Shown here one piece after another: positions 13,671-25,800 of a stretch of 64,000 nt of DNA. Below the pieces are notes generated by a model that was not told where the DNA came from, did no database searches, and saw only the letters and a list, made by a program, of their open reading frames with translations. Every line of letters starts with the position of its first letter. The stretch's first letter is position 1. Source of the stretch: Tribonema minus. Taxonomy: Eukaryota; Sar; Xanthophyceae; Tribonematales; Tribonemataceae. The DNA is taken from contig JAFCMP010000079.1 in assembly GCA_017506865.1 (NCBI GenBank), positions 1,332,253 through 1,396,252 on the forward strand. The letters run 5' to 3'. The position numbers and the translations under genes were made by a program.

Positions 13671-16600
13671 CACTGGCACAGCAGCCAGCCAGCTGACCAT
13701 GTTTTCATCAGTCTGGTGATTCTGATGGTGATAGAACGGGGCGTCGCAGGCTGCCTGTCCATGTGTTGCACTTCACTGCCTTGGCCGTTTCAACTTCAAC
13801 TTTGCTGCCCCACACTTGCGCAACCGCCAAATGCGGTACGCCTGTCTGATCGTCTCGCATTCAACATCCGAGCAGTGCCATGTTGTGATAGCGTAATCCG
13901 CTGATCAGCGTACGCTGGCTTGTGCCCTATATGACTGGATGCGCAAGCCTGCCGCCTGCGCGTGTGGCGGCTCTAGACGTGATGACAAATTTCTCACATT
14001 CGTGCCGAGCTGAAACTGACTGCAAATTTCAACAACGCTTGGTGAACGCGCAGGTGGGAGCTCGACAGGGGGGGGCAGATAGTGCCCGGGGAGCCTCAAA
14101 TTGGTGAGCCATCATCATGTTGATGCTTGTGTGCTCAAACTTAGTTGGCACAGAGTAGGTATCAGAGCCTCGCTGCCTTTTGTTGGAGCGGTGGCATTGA
14201 TCAACAAAGCATGAACTGCGCAACCTACAATGCGCGGCTGCCGAGAACTGTGCCAGCATACGTGAACCTCTATAAATTATGTCGCATCACTTCATGTTCA
14301 GCCTACCTAAGCGCGATTTTAGGGTTAGGGTTAAGTGTTCAGTGCCAGGGCTACAGCCGCGACTTGTGCACGGAGGCATGCTTGCCCCTTGTGCAGGTGC
14401 TTGTGCCCCGTATCAGTCAAAAACTCGACCCGATTTCCCCATGCTCACGTCACCCTGCTGCTCCCTCTTCAATCGTAAAGGTTAGCCCTCATGCAGTCCC
14501 GCTGCCTCGCATTGTCTGCGCAAATGCCAGTTGAAAAGGTCAGCCCTCATGCAGTCCCATTGCCTCGCATTGAAAAGTTCAGCCCTCATGCAGTCCCATT
14601 GCCTCGCATTGTCTGCGCAGATGCCAATGAAGAATATCAGCCCTCATGCAGTCCCACCGCCTCGCATTGTCTGCGCAGATGCCACGTAAGAATGTCAGCC
14701 CTAATGCAGTCCCGCTGCCTCGCATTGTGCGCGCAGATGCCGGCGCGTGCCGCGACGCGCTGTCCATGCCGCTGGCACCCGTCCAGATGCAGTGCGGCGC
14801 GATGGGGGGCGGGGACGTGCTGGGCGCGTTCAAGAACCCCCTGGACGTCGCGCCGCCGCCGGCAAAGCCCGTAGCGGATCCGCCGGTGAGCGCGCTCTGC
14901 CTATACTTCAAGTAGATGCTTCAAGCACATGCTCTGATTACAGCATGTGTGCATACACTGCTAGTGTGTGTGTTCAAGAACCCCCTGGACATCGCGTCAC
15001 TGCCGACAAAGCCCGTAGCGGATCCGCGTATACGTGCACTACATATGTATATACTTCAAGTACATGCTCTGATTACAGCATGTGTACGTACTACTAGTGT
15101 GTATGTATACACAGCAGTTTTGCAGAAGAATCTGAAGGATTACAATGAACGCCTAACCTGGTATCGCTCGCTGTTGAACTTGAAGTCTCGAGGACTCGCC
15201 CATGCGTCAGCCATAGTTTGTGATATTCTCAGTAGTTGCATCGGGACAGCCGGCGGGCAAAGCGCTATGGTGATGTGCAGGCGAGCACTACATCAGTTTG
15301 GGATGAACAGCACTTTCTGCAGTGCGCCAGTAGCATGAATTAGCCCGAGCTGCAGTCGAAGGCCACCACGTGCCTTAGGGGGGGGAGGGGGGGGGCAGGG
15401 TAAACGGGCGTCATAGACCCCTCTGTTCAAAGCGAGGGTGTCAGCTGTTCCTGGGTGCTCGACATTACGCGTGGGCATGTGCACCGCATTTGCCAGAGCT
15501 GCCCTGCCTGCTACTCGCCTGAATGCATTAAACTGAGGCCAGTCTGCGTGTTGGACGTGCCGTGCGCTGCTTTCTTCAACAGGTTGTGCCCTCAGCGGTG
15601 CCGCCGCACAAGGATGGGTCCATGTGGCCCTCGGGGCTGGGGCCGCGCACGCGCGTGGTGAGCACCCGAGATACTGTATGTATCCTTACCTTTGAACCTC
15701 ACAAGCGTAACGAGATGCGCACGCTAAGACGTTGGTGCGAACGACGCCGCGCAGCTGAGCCGTGGAGTCCATTTACCGGGGATGTCGTATTGCAGATTCA
15801 CGTGGTGAGCACCTGGTATACTATAGAAGTATTACTTCTGATGTGCATATGTATTTCATGGGTTCATCGTGGTGCACACGCTGAGGCGTCGGTGCTCACT
15901 TCATTTCCTGGCAAAACGGATGGTGATATGATAGCACACCACATGCTGTGTGACAGTGCTCCCTGTTTGGCGGCATCGGCTTGCAGATGCTTTCGCATCC
16001 GTGCTTGCATACTGAGATGACAATGGGCATCATTATGTGTCGCTGGCAACGGCAGTGCTGTGGGGCGCTCGCACGTCCCCCACACTTACACTGGCAGTTG
16101 CACGTCAAACCAGGTGGTGTGCACCTGATTATCGCGGCGTTGCCGCTGCTGGTGTCGTACACTGTGTCAGCAGCCATCACCTTGACAGTTACACTGACAG
16201 TTACATGCTTTGCGCTCCTCGCACCAGGTGGTGTACCTAATGATCGCGGCGCTGGCGCTGCTGGTGTCGTACATGGTGTCAGCAGCCATCATACTGCGGC
16301 GGACGGAGGGCATATGGCGGCTGCCATTTGGGGGCGGGGTACTGGATGCCCTGCACAGGGCGTTGGCAGGTACGCTGGGACTATGGCTTGGGGAGGGGTA
16401 GAATCTCATGTACCTGCCAACTTCACGTTGCCATTGGCAACTATGTCAGGCCACCAGTCGCCCAGGCGATTGTGTTCTGCGGAACAGTTGGCGCTATTAT
16501 TCAACTTGGTGCTTTTGCAAGCATCTGTGTCGCTCGCGCCTGCGGCGGCAGTTGGTGCGCTGCCAACCTCACTTTCCCATTCCCAGCATCATCAAACCAC

Positions 16601-18103
16601 CAATCACCCTCAAGGCATTAGCTGCGCTCACCCCAACATCAACCTTGAATTCACTTCGCAGGGGCGTGCGGCGGCAGCTGGCGCGCGTGGCAGTTTGTGC
16701 GCGGGGACCGGTACGCGTACGAATCGATTCGGCGCTCCCCCAGCGGCTCCTCCACGGGGAGCAGCTCCAAGGACATCGAGGCTGTGAGTCTTGTCACCCT
16801 TTGCCCCCACGTTCTGCGGTGGATGATGCCTGTGAACATGCGCTTGGGAACCTACGCAGCAGCTCCACAGGCGCGTGCTGCTGGCGCCAGGCGCGGCACT
16901 GAAGTCGCGCCGCGATGAGCATGCTCGTGTGCTGTGGTGCCTGGGCGTTTGCGCGTCGACAACCTGTGGTACGACGCTTGTTCGCGTTCTCAACGAGCAA
17001 AATGACCACACCCTCAGAGAGTCTCTCCTCCCATCTGCAGAGTTGAGGTTCGCCGGCTTCGTGCTCGCTGCTAGAGTGCTCTGGGTGGAAACGCGCCCCA
17101 CGATCTCGTGTTTTGCCCGCAAGACATCACACTTTGTGAAAACGGCTTGGGCTGCGGATACACTAACCCTGCAGCGCGCTGGCTGCTCCGCTGTTGGCCT
17201 CGCAGGTAAAGCAGCACGGGACGACCAATACGCATCAGCAGGTCGTGATCACACACGCGCCGCTGGTGCAGGAGTACACTGCGACGAATGGGAGAGACGG
17301 GCGGCCGGCAACAGGTGACGTGCATTTTGCCATCCGCATGCGCACCGCTGGCGGTGGCGGGTCGCTGCGCTGCGCGGATGCTGCTGAGCGGTGTTGTGCG
17401 TCGGCAGCTGCACTTCGCCTCGCCGATGTTCTGCTGCATGCCTCACCCCGAGCATATTCAGAAACCGCAAGTGCGGAATGCAGAGATGGGAGTTCCTTGC
17501 TGCTTGCCTCAATAATACACTACCATTTCAATAGTATGCTAGAAAAACGAGTGCATACAAGGCCTGAAACGCAGTCGGGCTGCACTGCAGCAGAGGAGTC
17601 AGTCGCGTCTCATTGTGCATGGTTGCGTTTCAACCTGTGCATGGGGCGCAGGATGCTCGTCGTTTTCAAACTGTCGTTCCCATACAGTTTGCATCAGCAT
17701 CGTTGAAGGATTCAAGGCGCGCTCGTGTGCCCGCCGGCATTGACAAGTCTGCACATTCACAAGTGTGCAGTTGCTCTTCCATCCAGTGCCCACCGTGCAG
17801 CATCTGCGCAGAGCACCTAGTGCATCGCGTCATCTGCGATTTGCAGATGCCATGCACAGTGAGCATGAAGCTGCTGCCACGCACCGCCCTCTGCGGCAGC
17901 GCTCAGTCCACATGCATGCGCTGCCTCAATATGGCACCATCTTTTCAACAATACCATTGGAACTGGTCTCTCATCGCCTCTGCCGCAGCACTGCATCGAC
18001 ACTCAAAACGCGTCCACTCGTCGACTGTCTATCTTCGCTTGCAGGCGTCCATCGGCTGGGCCCGCTTGTAGAAGGCGGCGAATCCGACGCCTCCATTAAT
18101 TAA
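7290..18103 (+). CDS. Kelch-repeat protein with a single transmembrane segment
   Basis: Exons: (7290 or 7314)-7386, 8003-8097, 8748-8817, 9548-9756, 10660-10805, 11524-11727, 12474-12615, 13239-13429, 14699-14885, 15583-15657, 16228-16369, 16662-16783, 17206-17314, 18045-18103 (TAA). Every junction has GT-AG signals and matching phase; from 7314 the exons sum to 1824 nt, 607 residues plus stop. About six kelch-type blades are visible from their Gly-Gly turns and following aromatic or hydrophobic strands: MYLVGGCG, VVVAGGIV, CVFAGGQV, GFFAGGVG, FIADTGEVDVF...W and YVAGGIWG, so a single beta-propeller is expected. Exon 16228 encodes a hydrophobic helix (about residues 465-487, VVYLMIAALALLVSYMVSAA) followed by RR, then a Ser-rich tail of about 120 residues. 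ATG 7290 lies directly after an in-frame TAA and gives no signal peptide; alternatively 7314 is an acceptor and the true N-terminus lies upstream. The start of exon 14699 is ambiguous because its acceptor lies in a tandem repeat. Kelch propellers usually bind protein partners; the partner is unknown. Confidence 0.8.
10372..10740 (+). repeat. Duplicated intron end plus 5' part of a kelch exon
   Basis: 10439-10518 copies the first 80 nt of exon 10660-10805, complete with a CCGCAG acceptor, and stays open (reads like EGVTQAGKVSVTN against EGVTRAGKVSVTN). The preceding ATTCATTCATGAATTC-rich intron end is duplicated too, at about 10372-10410 and 10522-10560. The copy has no donor, so it should be skipped; whether it is ever spliced in is open. 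Confidence 0.7.
11080..11420 (+). repeat. Three decayed tandem copies of a kelch exon edge
   Basis: Upstream of exon 11524-11727 (which begins GACCGCGTGGACGTGTGG) three diverged copies lie at about 11080-11150, 11185-11265 and 11345-11425, spaced roughly 100-160 bp. The middle and last carry GACGTGTG, GGCGAGCGCTGGGG and CGGACCACA blocks followed by the shared phrase CACAGTGACGCTAC. In-frame TGA and TAG codons show they are not functional exons. Decay increases with distance from the true exon. Confidence 0.7.
12961..13238 (+). repeat. Tandem copy of intron end plus start of a kelch exon
   Basis: 13070-13150 copies the 5' end of exon 13239-13429 (CTGGACGGCATCGC...) with its CAG acceptor, and the preceding ACCAACTTCAACTCCAAC intron motif occurs at about 12963 and again at 13149. 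Offset is about 170-185 bp. The copy diverges after the GCCGCAGTGGTAC block. Confidence 0.65.
13638..13665. repeat. Run of 28 G
   Basis: Uninterrupted 28-nt poly-G in a kelch-gene intron. Likely to be length-polymorphic and able to form G-quadruplex structure (general property of such runs). Confidence 0.9.
14478..14745 (+). repeat. Tandem repeat spanning an intron/exon boundary
   Basis: About five units of 37-59 bp, each containing CAGCCCTCATGCAGTCCC, then CTGCCTCGCATTG and, in most, TCTGCGCAGATGCC. The last unit (from about 14694) runs into exon 14699-14885. Every unit therefore carries candidate AG acceptors, so the true acceptor cannot be fixed by eye; phase favours 14698/14699. Confidence 0.75.
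14828..15110 (+). repeat. Tandem duplication across an exon/donor boundary
   Basis: A unit of about 143 bp made of the 3' end of exon 14699-14885 (TTCAAGAACCCCCTGGAC ... GTAGCGGATCCG) plus the start of the next intron (ACATGCTCTGATTACAGCATG) is repeated directly at about 14971-15110. In the copy the donor GGTGAG has become CGTATA, so it is not usable as written. Confidence 0.75.
16036..16227 (+). repeat. Decayed copy of the transmembrane exon and its acceptor
   Basis: 16114-16182 copies the first about 68 nt of exon 16228-16369, which encodes the membrane helix, after the same ACCAG acceptor. The copy has an in-frame TGA after four codons. Offset 114 bp; the preceding CAGTTACACTGACAGTTACA-type intron phrase is duplicated as well. 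Confidence 0.7.
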
Positions 18104-18184
18104 GCCCGCAGTTCCAGTGATTCGACGCGCGTCGATGCAGTATGGGCGCTGTGCACGCACGCACGCAAGCCCACAGAAGAATGT

Positions 18185-18833
18185 TTATACTTCGAGAAGT
18201 AGTGTATTGCGCCTTCGCCCCCTTGCATTGGCAGGGGGCAGTGGGGGGGGGGGTAGGGGGGAGTTGAGCAGGCATTTGGGGGGGTGCACTCCCGCCCCTT
18301 CCCCCCCCCCTTCCCCTCGGGTTATGTCCTTTGCTGTGATGTTCGCTCGCTTTGCGAGGCTACGGGTAGCATCATACTCTTGCAGCAGCGCCGCCCGCGT
18401 GATCGCCGCGCCGCATTGCGCGCACAACGGCCAAACGTGCACATTTTTGTCGGAAACAGCAGCAGCAGCAGCAGCAGCGCGGATGGTGGTGAATGAATAC
18501 GGTCTCTGTGGCTCCAGTGGCTGCAAAAGTGACTTGGCGATGCCGCCTGCGGTTGATCGGCGCGCGCGGTCTCTGTTCATGTGCTCGTGCATCGATTGTG
18601 CGCGCGTTCACAATGCTGCATGCACATCGCTAATGGCCGCTTTGGTTTCAATCCTGAGACCTCGAGAGTTCGTTAGTCTTGCTTCAAGTTGGATTGTACC
18701 ATTACCCCGGAGTCTGAACTGGGGGACAGCGCCGTACAGCAGCTGCAGCTCGCGCAGCTCCTCCTCATGCTGCTTCAGGCGCGTGATGTCTATGGGCTCG
18801 GCGAAGTCATTTGCAATTGCGTCGCGTAGATGA
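18185..18833 (-). CDS. Uncharacterised protein, C-terminal exons
   Basis: Two minus-strand exons fit together: 18706-18833 (phase 2 in, phase 1 out) and 18185-18546 (phase 1 in, stop at 18185-18187). The first reads as a charged helix (AEPIDITRLKQHEEELRELQ), the second contains a run of seven Ala, then VHVWPLCAQCGAAI, a single CxxC-like pair, and ends in Pro/Gly-rich low complexity. I do not recognise the family. Upstream exons must exist because exon 18706-18833 enters in phase 2, but I could not place them between 18834 and 19476. The gene is convergent with the kelch gene (81 bp between stop codons) and divergent from the golgin gene. The low-complexity end of the last exon may be retained intron rather than coding. 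Confidence 0.5.
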
Positions 18834-19476
18834 CTGCCGGTTCATGAACGGCAATTGCCTCCACACAATATGCATCACGCGTCTTGCCGTGCATTTACAA
18901 CTGCGGTGCGGCGTTTGTGAGTTGTTGCCATGCCTCAGGATGCAATACCACCTCTCGACTGAAAGGCAGCAACAGCATGCCTCTGCTCTGCTGCTTGCTC
19001 TGAGGCTCAGACCAAAGCGGAGGCGCAATGACCCTCGTTTTGTGCCGCTACGCTTAGCTACAGCGACGGCGCTGATGCGAGAGGTTCGCCAGGCCAACAG
19101 CACGTGCACCTGCGCCAGCTGCTGCTGCGAATGCTGGCGCTTCATTGCTGTGGTGAAAGGCTGCTTCCTTCAAGGTATCATTGGAGTACTGCTGCGGCAC
19201 ACACACCTGTACCTGCGGACTACCACCCCTGGCGCCTTGATTTCAAGGGAGGTCCAATGGTAGTTTTTGTGCCAAACAGGAATAAAATGTGAACTTCACA
19301 CATGCCTAGACTATACCACACACTTGCAGCACACAACACAGTCCCCAAAGTTCAGGTCACCTGCAAGTGACATTCAGGTCACCTGCAAGTGACATTGAGG
19401 CCACGTATCTGTGGTGTGGCTACAGCCTGAATCTATTGCAGCTTCCGCAGGGGGGCATTCAGGCAGATCACAGGTG
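18834..19476. other. Probable upstream exons or promoter of the minus-strand gene
   Basis: No exon with the needed phase was found. A 22-bp direct duplication with core CAGGTCACCTGCAAGTG lies at about 19355-19397. Confidence 0.3.
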
Positions 19477-19637
19477 AGTACTTTTTATTAATTGTCGCTC
19501 AGGGCGCGAAAAAGCCCAGTTGATGGTGTACATAACTTGATGCTGCTGTACGGAATCTGCATGTCGTGTAACTTTTGAAAGTGTCTCAACGACAACCACT
19601 CAAACGCCGCCGCCGCCAAATGGCATCTCTAGTACTT
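19477..19637 (-). mobile_element. Older 5'-truncated retrotransposon 3' end with target-site duplication
   Basis: Homologous to the same 3' end as 3881-4046 and 60876-61024 (shared TTTTTATTAATT, CGCTCAGGGCGCGAAAAAGC, ACGACAACCACTCAAACGCC), but more diverged, with a small insertion near 19525-19545. Flanked by AGTACTT at 19477-19483 and 19631-19637. Confidence 0.75.
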
Positions 19638-19832
19638 CAATCACAAACTTCAATCGCTAGTTGAAGAACAAGGTGGAAAACGCATGCATGCTAAGAGGCC
19701 GCCTCCGCCTAGGGCAAGAGCGCAACATTGTAGTTCGATGACCAGCGGCGTTGTTTGCTGACGTGGCTCGTGTGAGAATACCAGCAAGACAGCCTCAAAG
19801 ATATCGCTGGCGCTTGCGCAGACGACAGCAAG

Positions 19833-22800
19833 ATGTGGGGAAGCCTAGGGCGGCTTCAGAATGTCGGCCAGGGCGTTGGAGGTCTGCTACGAAGTGCTGT
19901 GGGGGAGGGAGCCAAGCTCTTGGAGCGCATGGATGGAGAGATGGACTCGTCTCTCAATCATGGTGACGGAGACAGTGAAGGGGACTACGAATCTGGAGGA
20001 GGGGAGGAGCCCGAGCTGCATGGCGAGCATGATGATGGCGATGCTGATGATGGTCAGTGTCTCACACTACAGAAAATTCAAACCTGACTGATGTTCTGCC
20101 GCCCTTGCAACCATGACTTGATGCTGCCAGTTGTTGCAAGCGGCCTCACAGCGTCAGCGATAAGATGCCATGAATCCACTGTTATGACGCCTGTGAATTT
20201 CATTGCATGTTTGCAACAGCCTATGCTGTTGACCGCAGCCATCACCATGTGGCGGACATGCAGCGCACTACGCGCGCATCGCTGATGCCGATTACTGCTC
20301 GTGCTCCAATTCATTAATGCTGATGCGCCCTCAAGTGTGCTACATCGAACGTATCGCCAAATCCACTTGATGCGCAATTCATTTCAACAATGTAGGTGTC
20401 TGGTACCCTCAGAGCTGAATCAGGTCACCTGCCCGCCATTCATGGTGCGGGACGCCTGTGTCATCCAAGTTTGAACGGTAGCAGGAGGATCACTCGCAGG
20501 TGTCAGTCAGATGCCTGCAGAGGCCTGTGTCGTCCTACGCACTCATCTTTGTTGTAAACGGCAACGCAGCAAGGAAGACTGTGCATGTGCGACCCTGAAC
20601 GTGTGCTTTGCCATATCAGCACTTGCAGCAAGCTGGTGCTGTTAGGGTTAGTGTTAGGGTTGAGGTTAGGTTACGTAAGCGAAGAGGTGCATCAGCGCCA
20701 CCCTTGTCGCTCGGTCATGGCAGTGCCTGACCTCATGACCAATGTGACGACACTTGTGATGTAGATTGCACAGTTTCAGCAGCTTCTCAGCATGCGCAGC
20801 CCCGGTCGCTCAAAGCCTTCCTGTCATGTGTGCGGGTCACTAAAACCTTGCCGAATGCGAACGCGCTCAGCGGCCTCCGCACTCCACCAGCCAAGACCAC
20901 ATCTCGCTCATTATACACGGCCATCGCGTCGGCGCAGTCGCTGCAGTTATTCAGCGCTGTGTCTACCGCTCATGCGCGTCTCACCTGCCACTTCATGTGC
21001 AGGCGCGAGCGCTGCCCTGGAATTGCGGAAGCGAGCACCTGATGACGCCGCAGCGGCCACGATTCAGGGGCTGGAACCGGGCTCGGAGGCGTATGAGTGG
21101 GTGCAGGAGCAGCTGGCGCGGCTGCAGGACGCACACGCGCTGTTGCTGACACAGAAGGTGCCGAATTGGGGCTTGTGCTGAGCACTAAAATGATTTAAAC
21201 AACTTCAACTTGTGTGGTGCGAGGGCAGCTGTGCCCGCGACGGGTGCCAGGCCCATGAATATTGTTGTCGGGATCGTGATGTCGTTTTTTCTTCAATTTG
21301 TAATCTGTTTCTTAGCATGCCCTCTGAATATTGCCCCTGCCTGGCCGTCACAGAGGCGCCACATTGCTCAGCAGGCGTGCCGCACGCTCATGGACACATC
21401 TCGTCAAAAGTGCGATTACTGAGCCGCTGGCCAAGCGCAAGCGCTCGCGATGTGGGGCTGGCATACACCCCCTGTCACACACAAACACACAGACGCTCTG
21501 ATGGTCTGGCGCGTTCTGACGGCAGTGCTCAACATATTTGTATGCGGGCCCGGTTCGCAGGATCAGGAGGCCGGCAAGCTCAGGGCGCAGCTGCGCGCGG
21601 CGCGGCGGCGCGAGCGTGATGCGGCCACCTCTGCGGAGGAGCAGATGAGGGAGGTGCTCGATCTTCTCAAGGTGAGGGCATGCATGTACGCAGCACGCGC
21701 GCATGTAGGTACTCAACTGGTGAGGGCGTGTATGTAATGCAGCACGCGGGGTATGTAGGTATTGAGCGTGAGGGCTATTGAGCGTGAGGGCATGTATGTA
21801 TGCAGAACGCAGGTATGTATGCAGCACATGGGGTATGTAGGTACTTAGGTGAGGGCACACATGTATGCCGGTGCTGTGCCGGGTATGTAGGTACTGAGCC
21901 GCAGAAGATGCGTCTACTGGCGTCTGCGGCTCCGCTGGGGTCATGGGAACGGCATGCGAGAGATGCTGTGCAGGGCGGGCCTTGCTCCAGCCGAGTGCTG
22001 CTTTGTCAGCATGACGTGCACATAAGCGGAGCACTGCTGTGGCAGCGTGGCGCCACAGTGTGCGCCCACCAAACCACCTTCGCAGCGCGTCGGAGCAGCA
22101 CTGTGCTACTTGACGCTTGAACGGCGCCAGTCCCATGCACCGCAGGGTGCGCCACCGTAGAGTACGCACGTATTGTGCGTTTGTACTCGGTATAAGCAGA
22201 GTGTGCACCGCTGGCAAACCCTAACCCTACTAAGCGCAGCGGCAGCGTGATTGCCTGCGCTGTGTGTCACTTGCGCGAATGTGCCTGTAACAGCAGAGGC
22301 TGAAGCGCTCGCAGGCGCTGAGCATGCACCTCAAGTCGCTTTTGCCGCAAACACCGGGTCAGCGAGGCTGCGACAGCAAGGGCCGCAGTGACCAGCAGAC
22401 GCTCATAATCGTTGCGGTGGTGTTTTTATTCTGAGTGACACTAGGGCTACAGCGACTGGCAGCAGAAGTGTCACAGTGGTGCGGTTTTCCTTGCGTGGTG
22501 CTGTATACTTATCACACAATGTGGGCGCTCGCAGGGCACCCGCTCAGCAGCCGCGGCAAAGGAGCAGGAGCTAGCGGAGGTGAAGAGCAGGCTCGCCGAG
22601 GTGCGCGTAGAGCTTCATGCAACCATGAATGTGTTCATGAATTGTGATGGGACGATGGGATGACAGGTGCATACATAGTACCTGCCGCAGCACTCGTTGC
22701 CTCCTATTGATCGTGGGTACGTCGCCGTCAGTACCGTACGCGCTCTGAATCCGCGTGCGCCGCTGCCGTTGCACGCCTCCGCCATTGCGTGCCCACGCTC

Positions 22801-25800
22801 GCACGCGGCAGGCAGTACGTGCTTTTGCGAAGAGTATGTTCGCGCATCTCGTGCCGCCGCGCTTGTTTCTCTTCCCCAAGCACTTCCAGGGTACCCCCGC
22901 AAGGGGTGGTCAGACGCGCGTCGAGCGCTGCCATATCTCATCACTGCATGAGGTTTGTATAGGTATGTAGCCAGGCTTGAAACTCACCATTTGCATGCCT
23001 CTGGGCCCCGCATACGCTGCGCACCAGTGCCACTTCTGCAGTGCATGTTGCTTGCGTGGTACCATTGTGGGCGCTTGCAAAAGTGCATACTTAAGCGCGA
23101 AGCGCTTTTCGTAAGTGCTGCTGCGATTATGCTCATGCAGCGGTGACCCTGGCCTTGCCACGCTGCGTCGCAGTCCGAGATGGAGTCTGGCGCGCTGCAG
23201 GAGGCGTTGGACATGGCCGTGCAGCGTCTGCAGGCAAGTGCGCGAGCGCTGCTGCGTTGGTACACTTGAGCGCTGCTGCAGTACACTTGGGCGCTGCTGT
23301 GGCAGTACACTTGAGCGCTGCTGCAGTATACTTGAGCGCGATGTCGCAAGCGCTGTGTTGCGGTACACTCGCATCACGCTTGAGCACTGTTGTGTTACGC
23401 GCTGCTGTGGTACACTTGCAGTACACTTGAGCACTGTTACAGTACACTTGAGCGCCATCACAGTACACTCGAGCGCTTGTGCGGTACGCCTAAGCGTTGC
23501 TGCGGTACACTTGAGCGCTGCTGCAGTACACTTGAGCGCTGCTGCGGTACACTTGAGTGCGCTGTCGCAGCGCAAGCGCCGTGCGGTACCCTTGCAGTAC
23601 GGTTGAGCTGCTGCAGTACACTTGAAGTACACTTGGCACTGTTGCGGTACACTTGAGCGCCATTACAGTACACTTGAGCGCCTGTGCAGTACGCCTCAGC
23701 GTTGCTGCGGTACGCTTGAGTGCTCCCGCAGTACACTTAGAGCGCAGCTGTAGTACACCTGAGCACAGCTGCAGTACACCATGGCAGTTTGGCATCTCAC
23801 GCTGTCTGCTGCCGGCGGCGGTGGCTGCACTGGCGTCCCTGCTTGTAGCACATCCCTGCACCTGCAGCTGTCTGCGCGGGCATTAAGCAGACGCAGCGCC
23901 TGTGAGGCCTGCACGCATCAGTGCGCGCGCGCTCAAACGCCTGTGTGGATGACTTCATCAGTTGGCCAGCGCATTGTCAATGTGCCTTGAGTGCCACCTT
24001 TCGCCGACCAGAGATCGTAATGCCGGCTCTGCGGCGCTCGCCGCCTGCATCAGCAGTGGGCGCCACTTGGCACAGGGCGAGAATGGGTGCGGTGCGCTGC
24101 GCTGAGCACTGCCGCTGTGCTGAGCAGCGATAATGACACTTGCTGCCGCCGCTGCTGCTGCTGCTGCTGCTGCTGCTGCCGCTGCTGCTTATGCTGCTGC
24201 TGCCGCTGCCGCCGCTGCTGCTGCCGCTCTCCACCGCGCAGGCGCAACTGGCGGATGAGCGCAAAATGGCCGAGTCAGACAAGGTGAGACACGCTGGTGC
24301 CCATTCACCTATGACGGCCTCGCCTGATGTCAGTATGTATATACATATCATAATGCAGTATGTCAGACGTGACATGGACCATGCCAGTTGATGACAGGCG
24401 TCATAAAGAGTGAAATCAAGTGTGAGAAGCAAGACAGCGGCCCGCCATGCAACAAGGGACTGCGCACGTGTACATGATTCGACGTGCACCATACTTGCTA
24501 TACGACGCCCTTGGGATCATCTGCGCCTGTGCCTCACTGCATTCATGCACGGCATGTGTCAGGCGGTGGCACCTTCAAGGGACGTGACGCCCGCTAGCCC
24601 ACACCTTCACCATGTGAATCTTATCGTGTATGCATCGCGTGCAACATGACTCGTGTTGACTCAGCGCGACATGTGTAGACTCTGCGGAGCCTGCAGCCTG
24701 CAGCCTCAGTACACATGCGTGGATGTGTGTATACGGCACACAACACGTTTTTCTGTGTGACAGTGCGGTTTTCTGCGTGTGACGACGCCGCTCATTGCGC
24801 TGCGCGCTGCCGCGCCCGCGCCGCCGCCGCAGATGGGCCTCGCGCAGACCGTGGAGCTGCTGCAGAGGGAGCTGCAGGAGCGCACGGTAGCTGCTCAGCA
24901 GCAGCAGCAGCAGCAGCAGCGCAGCAGCAGCGACGCGCAGGTATGTGCCGCGGCTCACTAAGGTCAGCGCCTGATGCCGCTGTGTGCTGCAGTCATCGCC
25001 AGGCCTGTATGTCGTGCGGTCTATCCGTGCCAGTGGTAGTTGCTGTCAACACCAGCATGACGCGTCAGCATATGTACAGTCCATATTGTGTACGATAAGT
25101 GAACTGCGGCAGTGCACAGCAGCAGCAGCAGCAGCAACGGCAGCGGCGGCGGCGAGCGGCAGGGGCAGCAGTTGTGACGGTTCATCGGGCAAGCCTGCCT
25201 CGACAAGTGCCAAGGCGTCGGCTCGCACAGCGAACGTGTGCCGGGCCGGTGAGGCGGCGCTATTATTTTCGTTATCATTTTAATTTTTAAGAGCACACCC
25301 ACCGTATTTGACTCCTGACAATTCTGCAGTCGATCGCTTCAAGGGTCAGGGTCTGCATTGATTTTGTGCTTTGCCGTCAGCTGCGTGTGCACACACGGCG
25401 CCACCATATGATGCGCCCTTCCCCTCTCACTTCACCTGCGCTCGCCATTGGCATACGCAGCCACCCGCAGCCCCCGGCGACGCCGACGCTGCTGCTGTTC
25501 AGGAGGAGCTCGCCGAGCTCATGGCCGAGAAGGTGCGTCGGTTACGTGGCGGTTACGCATTGGTGACGCTCCGCACTAAGCCCAATGCTACGGTACATGT
25601 TGACTGCAGAAGTGCGGCGCGCACCAGCAGCTGTCGCAGCTGCCTGCTCGGCGATGCTCGTCGTGGTACCAAGGGCTGTTTTCTGGTGACTGCAGCTGTG
25701 AGCGGTACTGCTACGGAGTCTCTGCGATGTTGAGAGAGTGCCTGTGCGAGCGCTGCTATGCCGCCGCTGAGTGCTGCATCCTGTCCCCAGACTTGAAGTC

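Noticed and set aside
21348..22217. Minus-strand open frame of about 290 codons
   Set aside because: Overlaps golgin exon 21561-21671 in antisense and continues through short intronic repeats; no motif or splice support.
22910..23632. Minus-strand open frame of about 240 codons rich in Cys-Thr-Ala-Ala
   Set aside because: Mostly translation of the 22-bp minisatellite.
23247..23775. CRISPR-like array
   Set aside because: Units are contiguous 22-bp minisatellite copies with no unique spacers, inside a eukaryotic intron.
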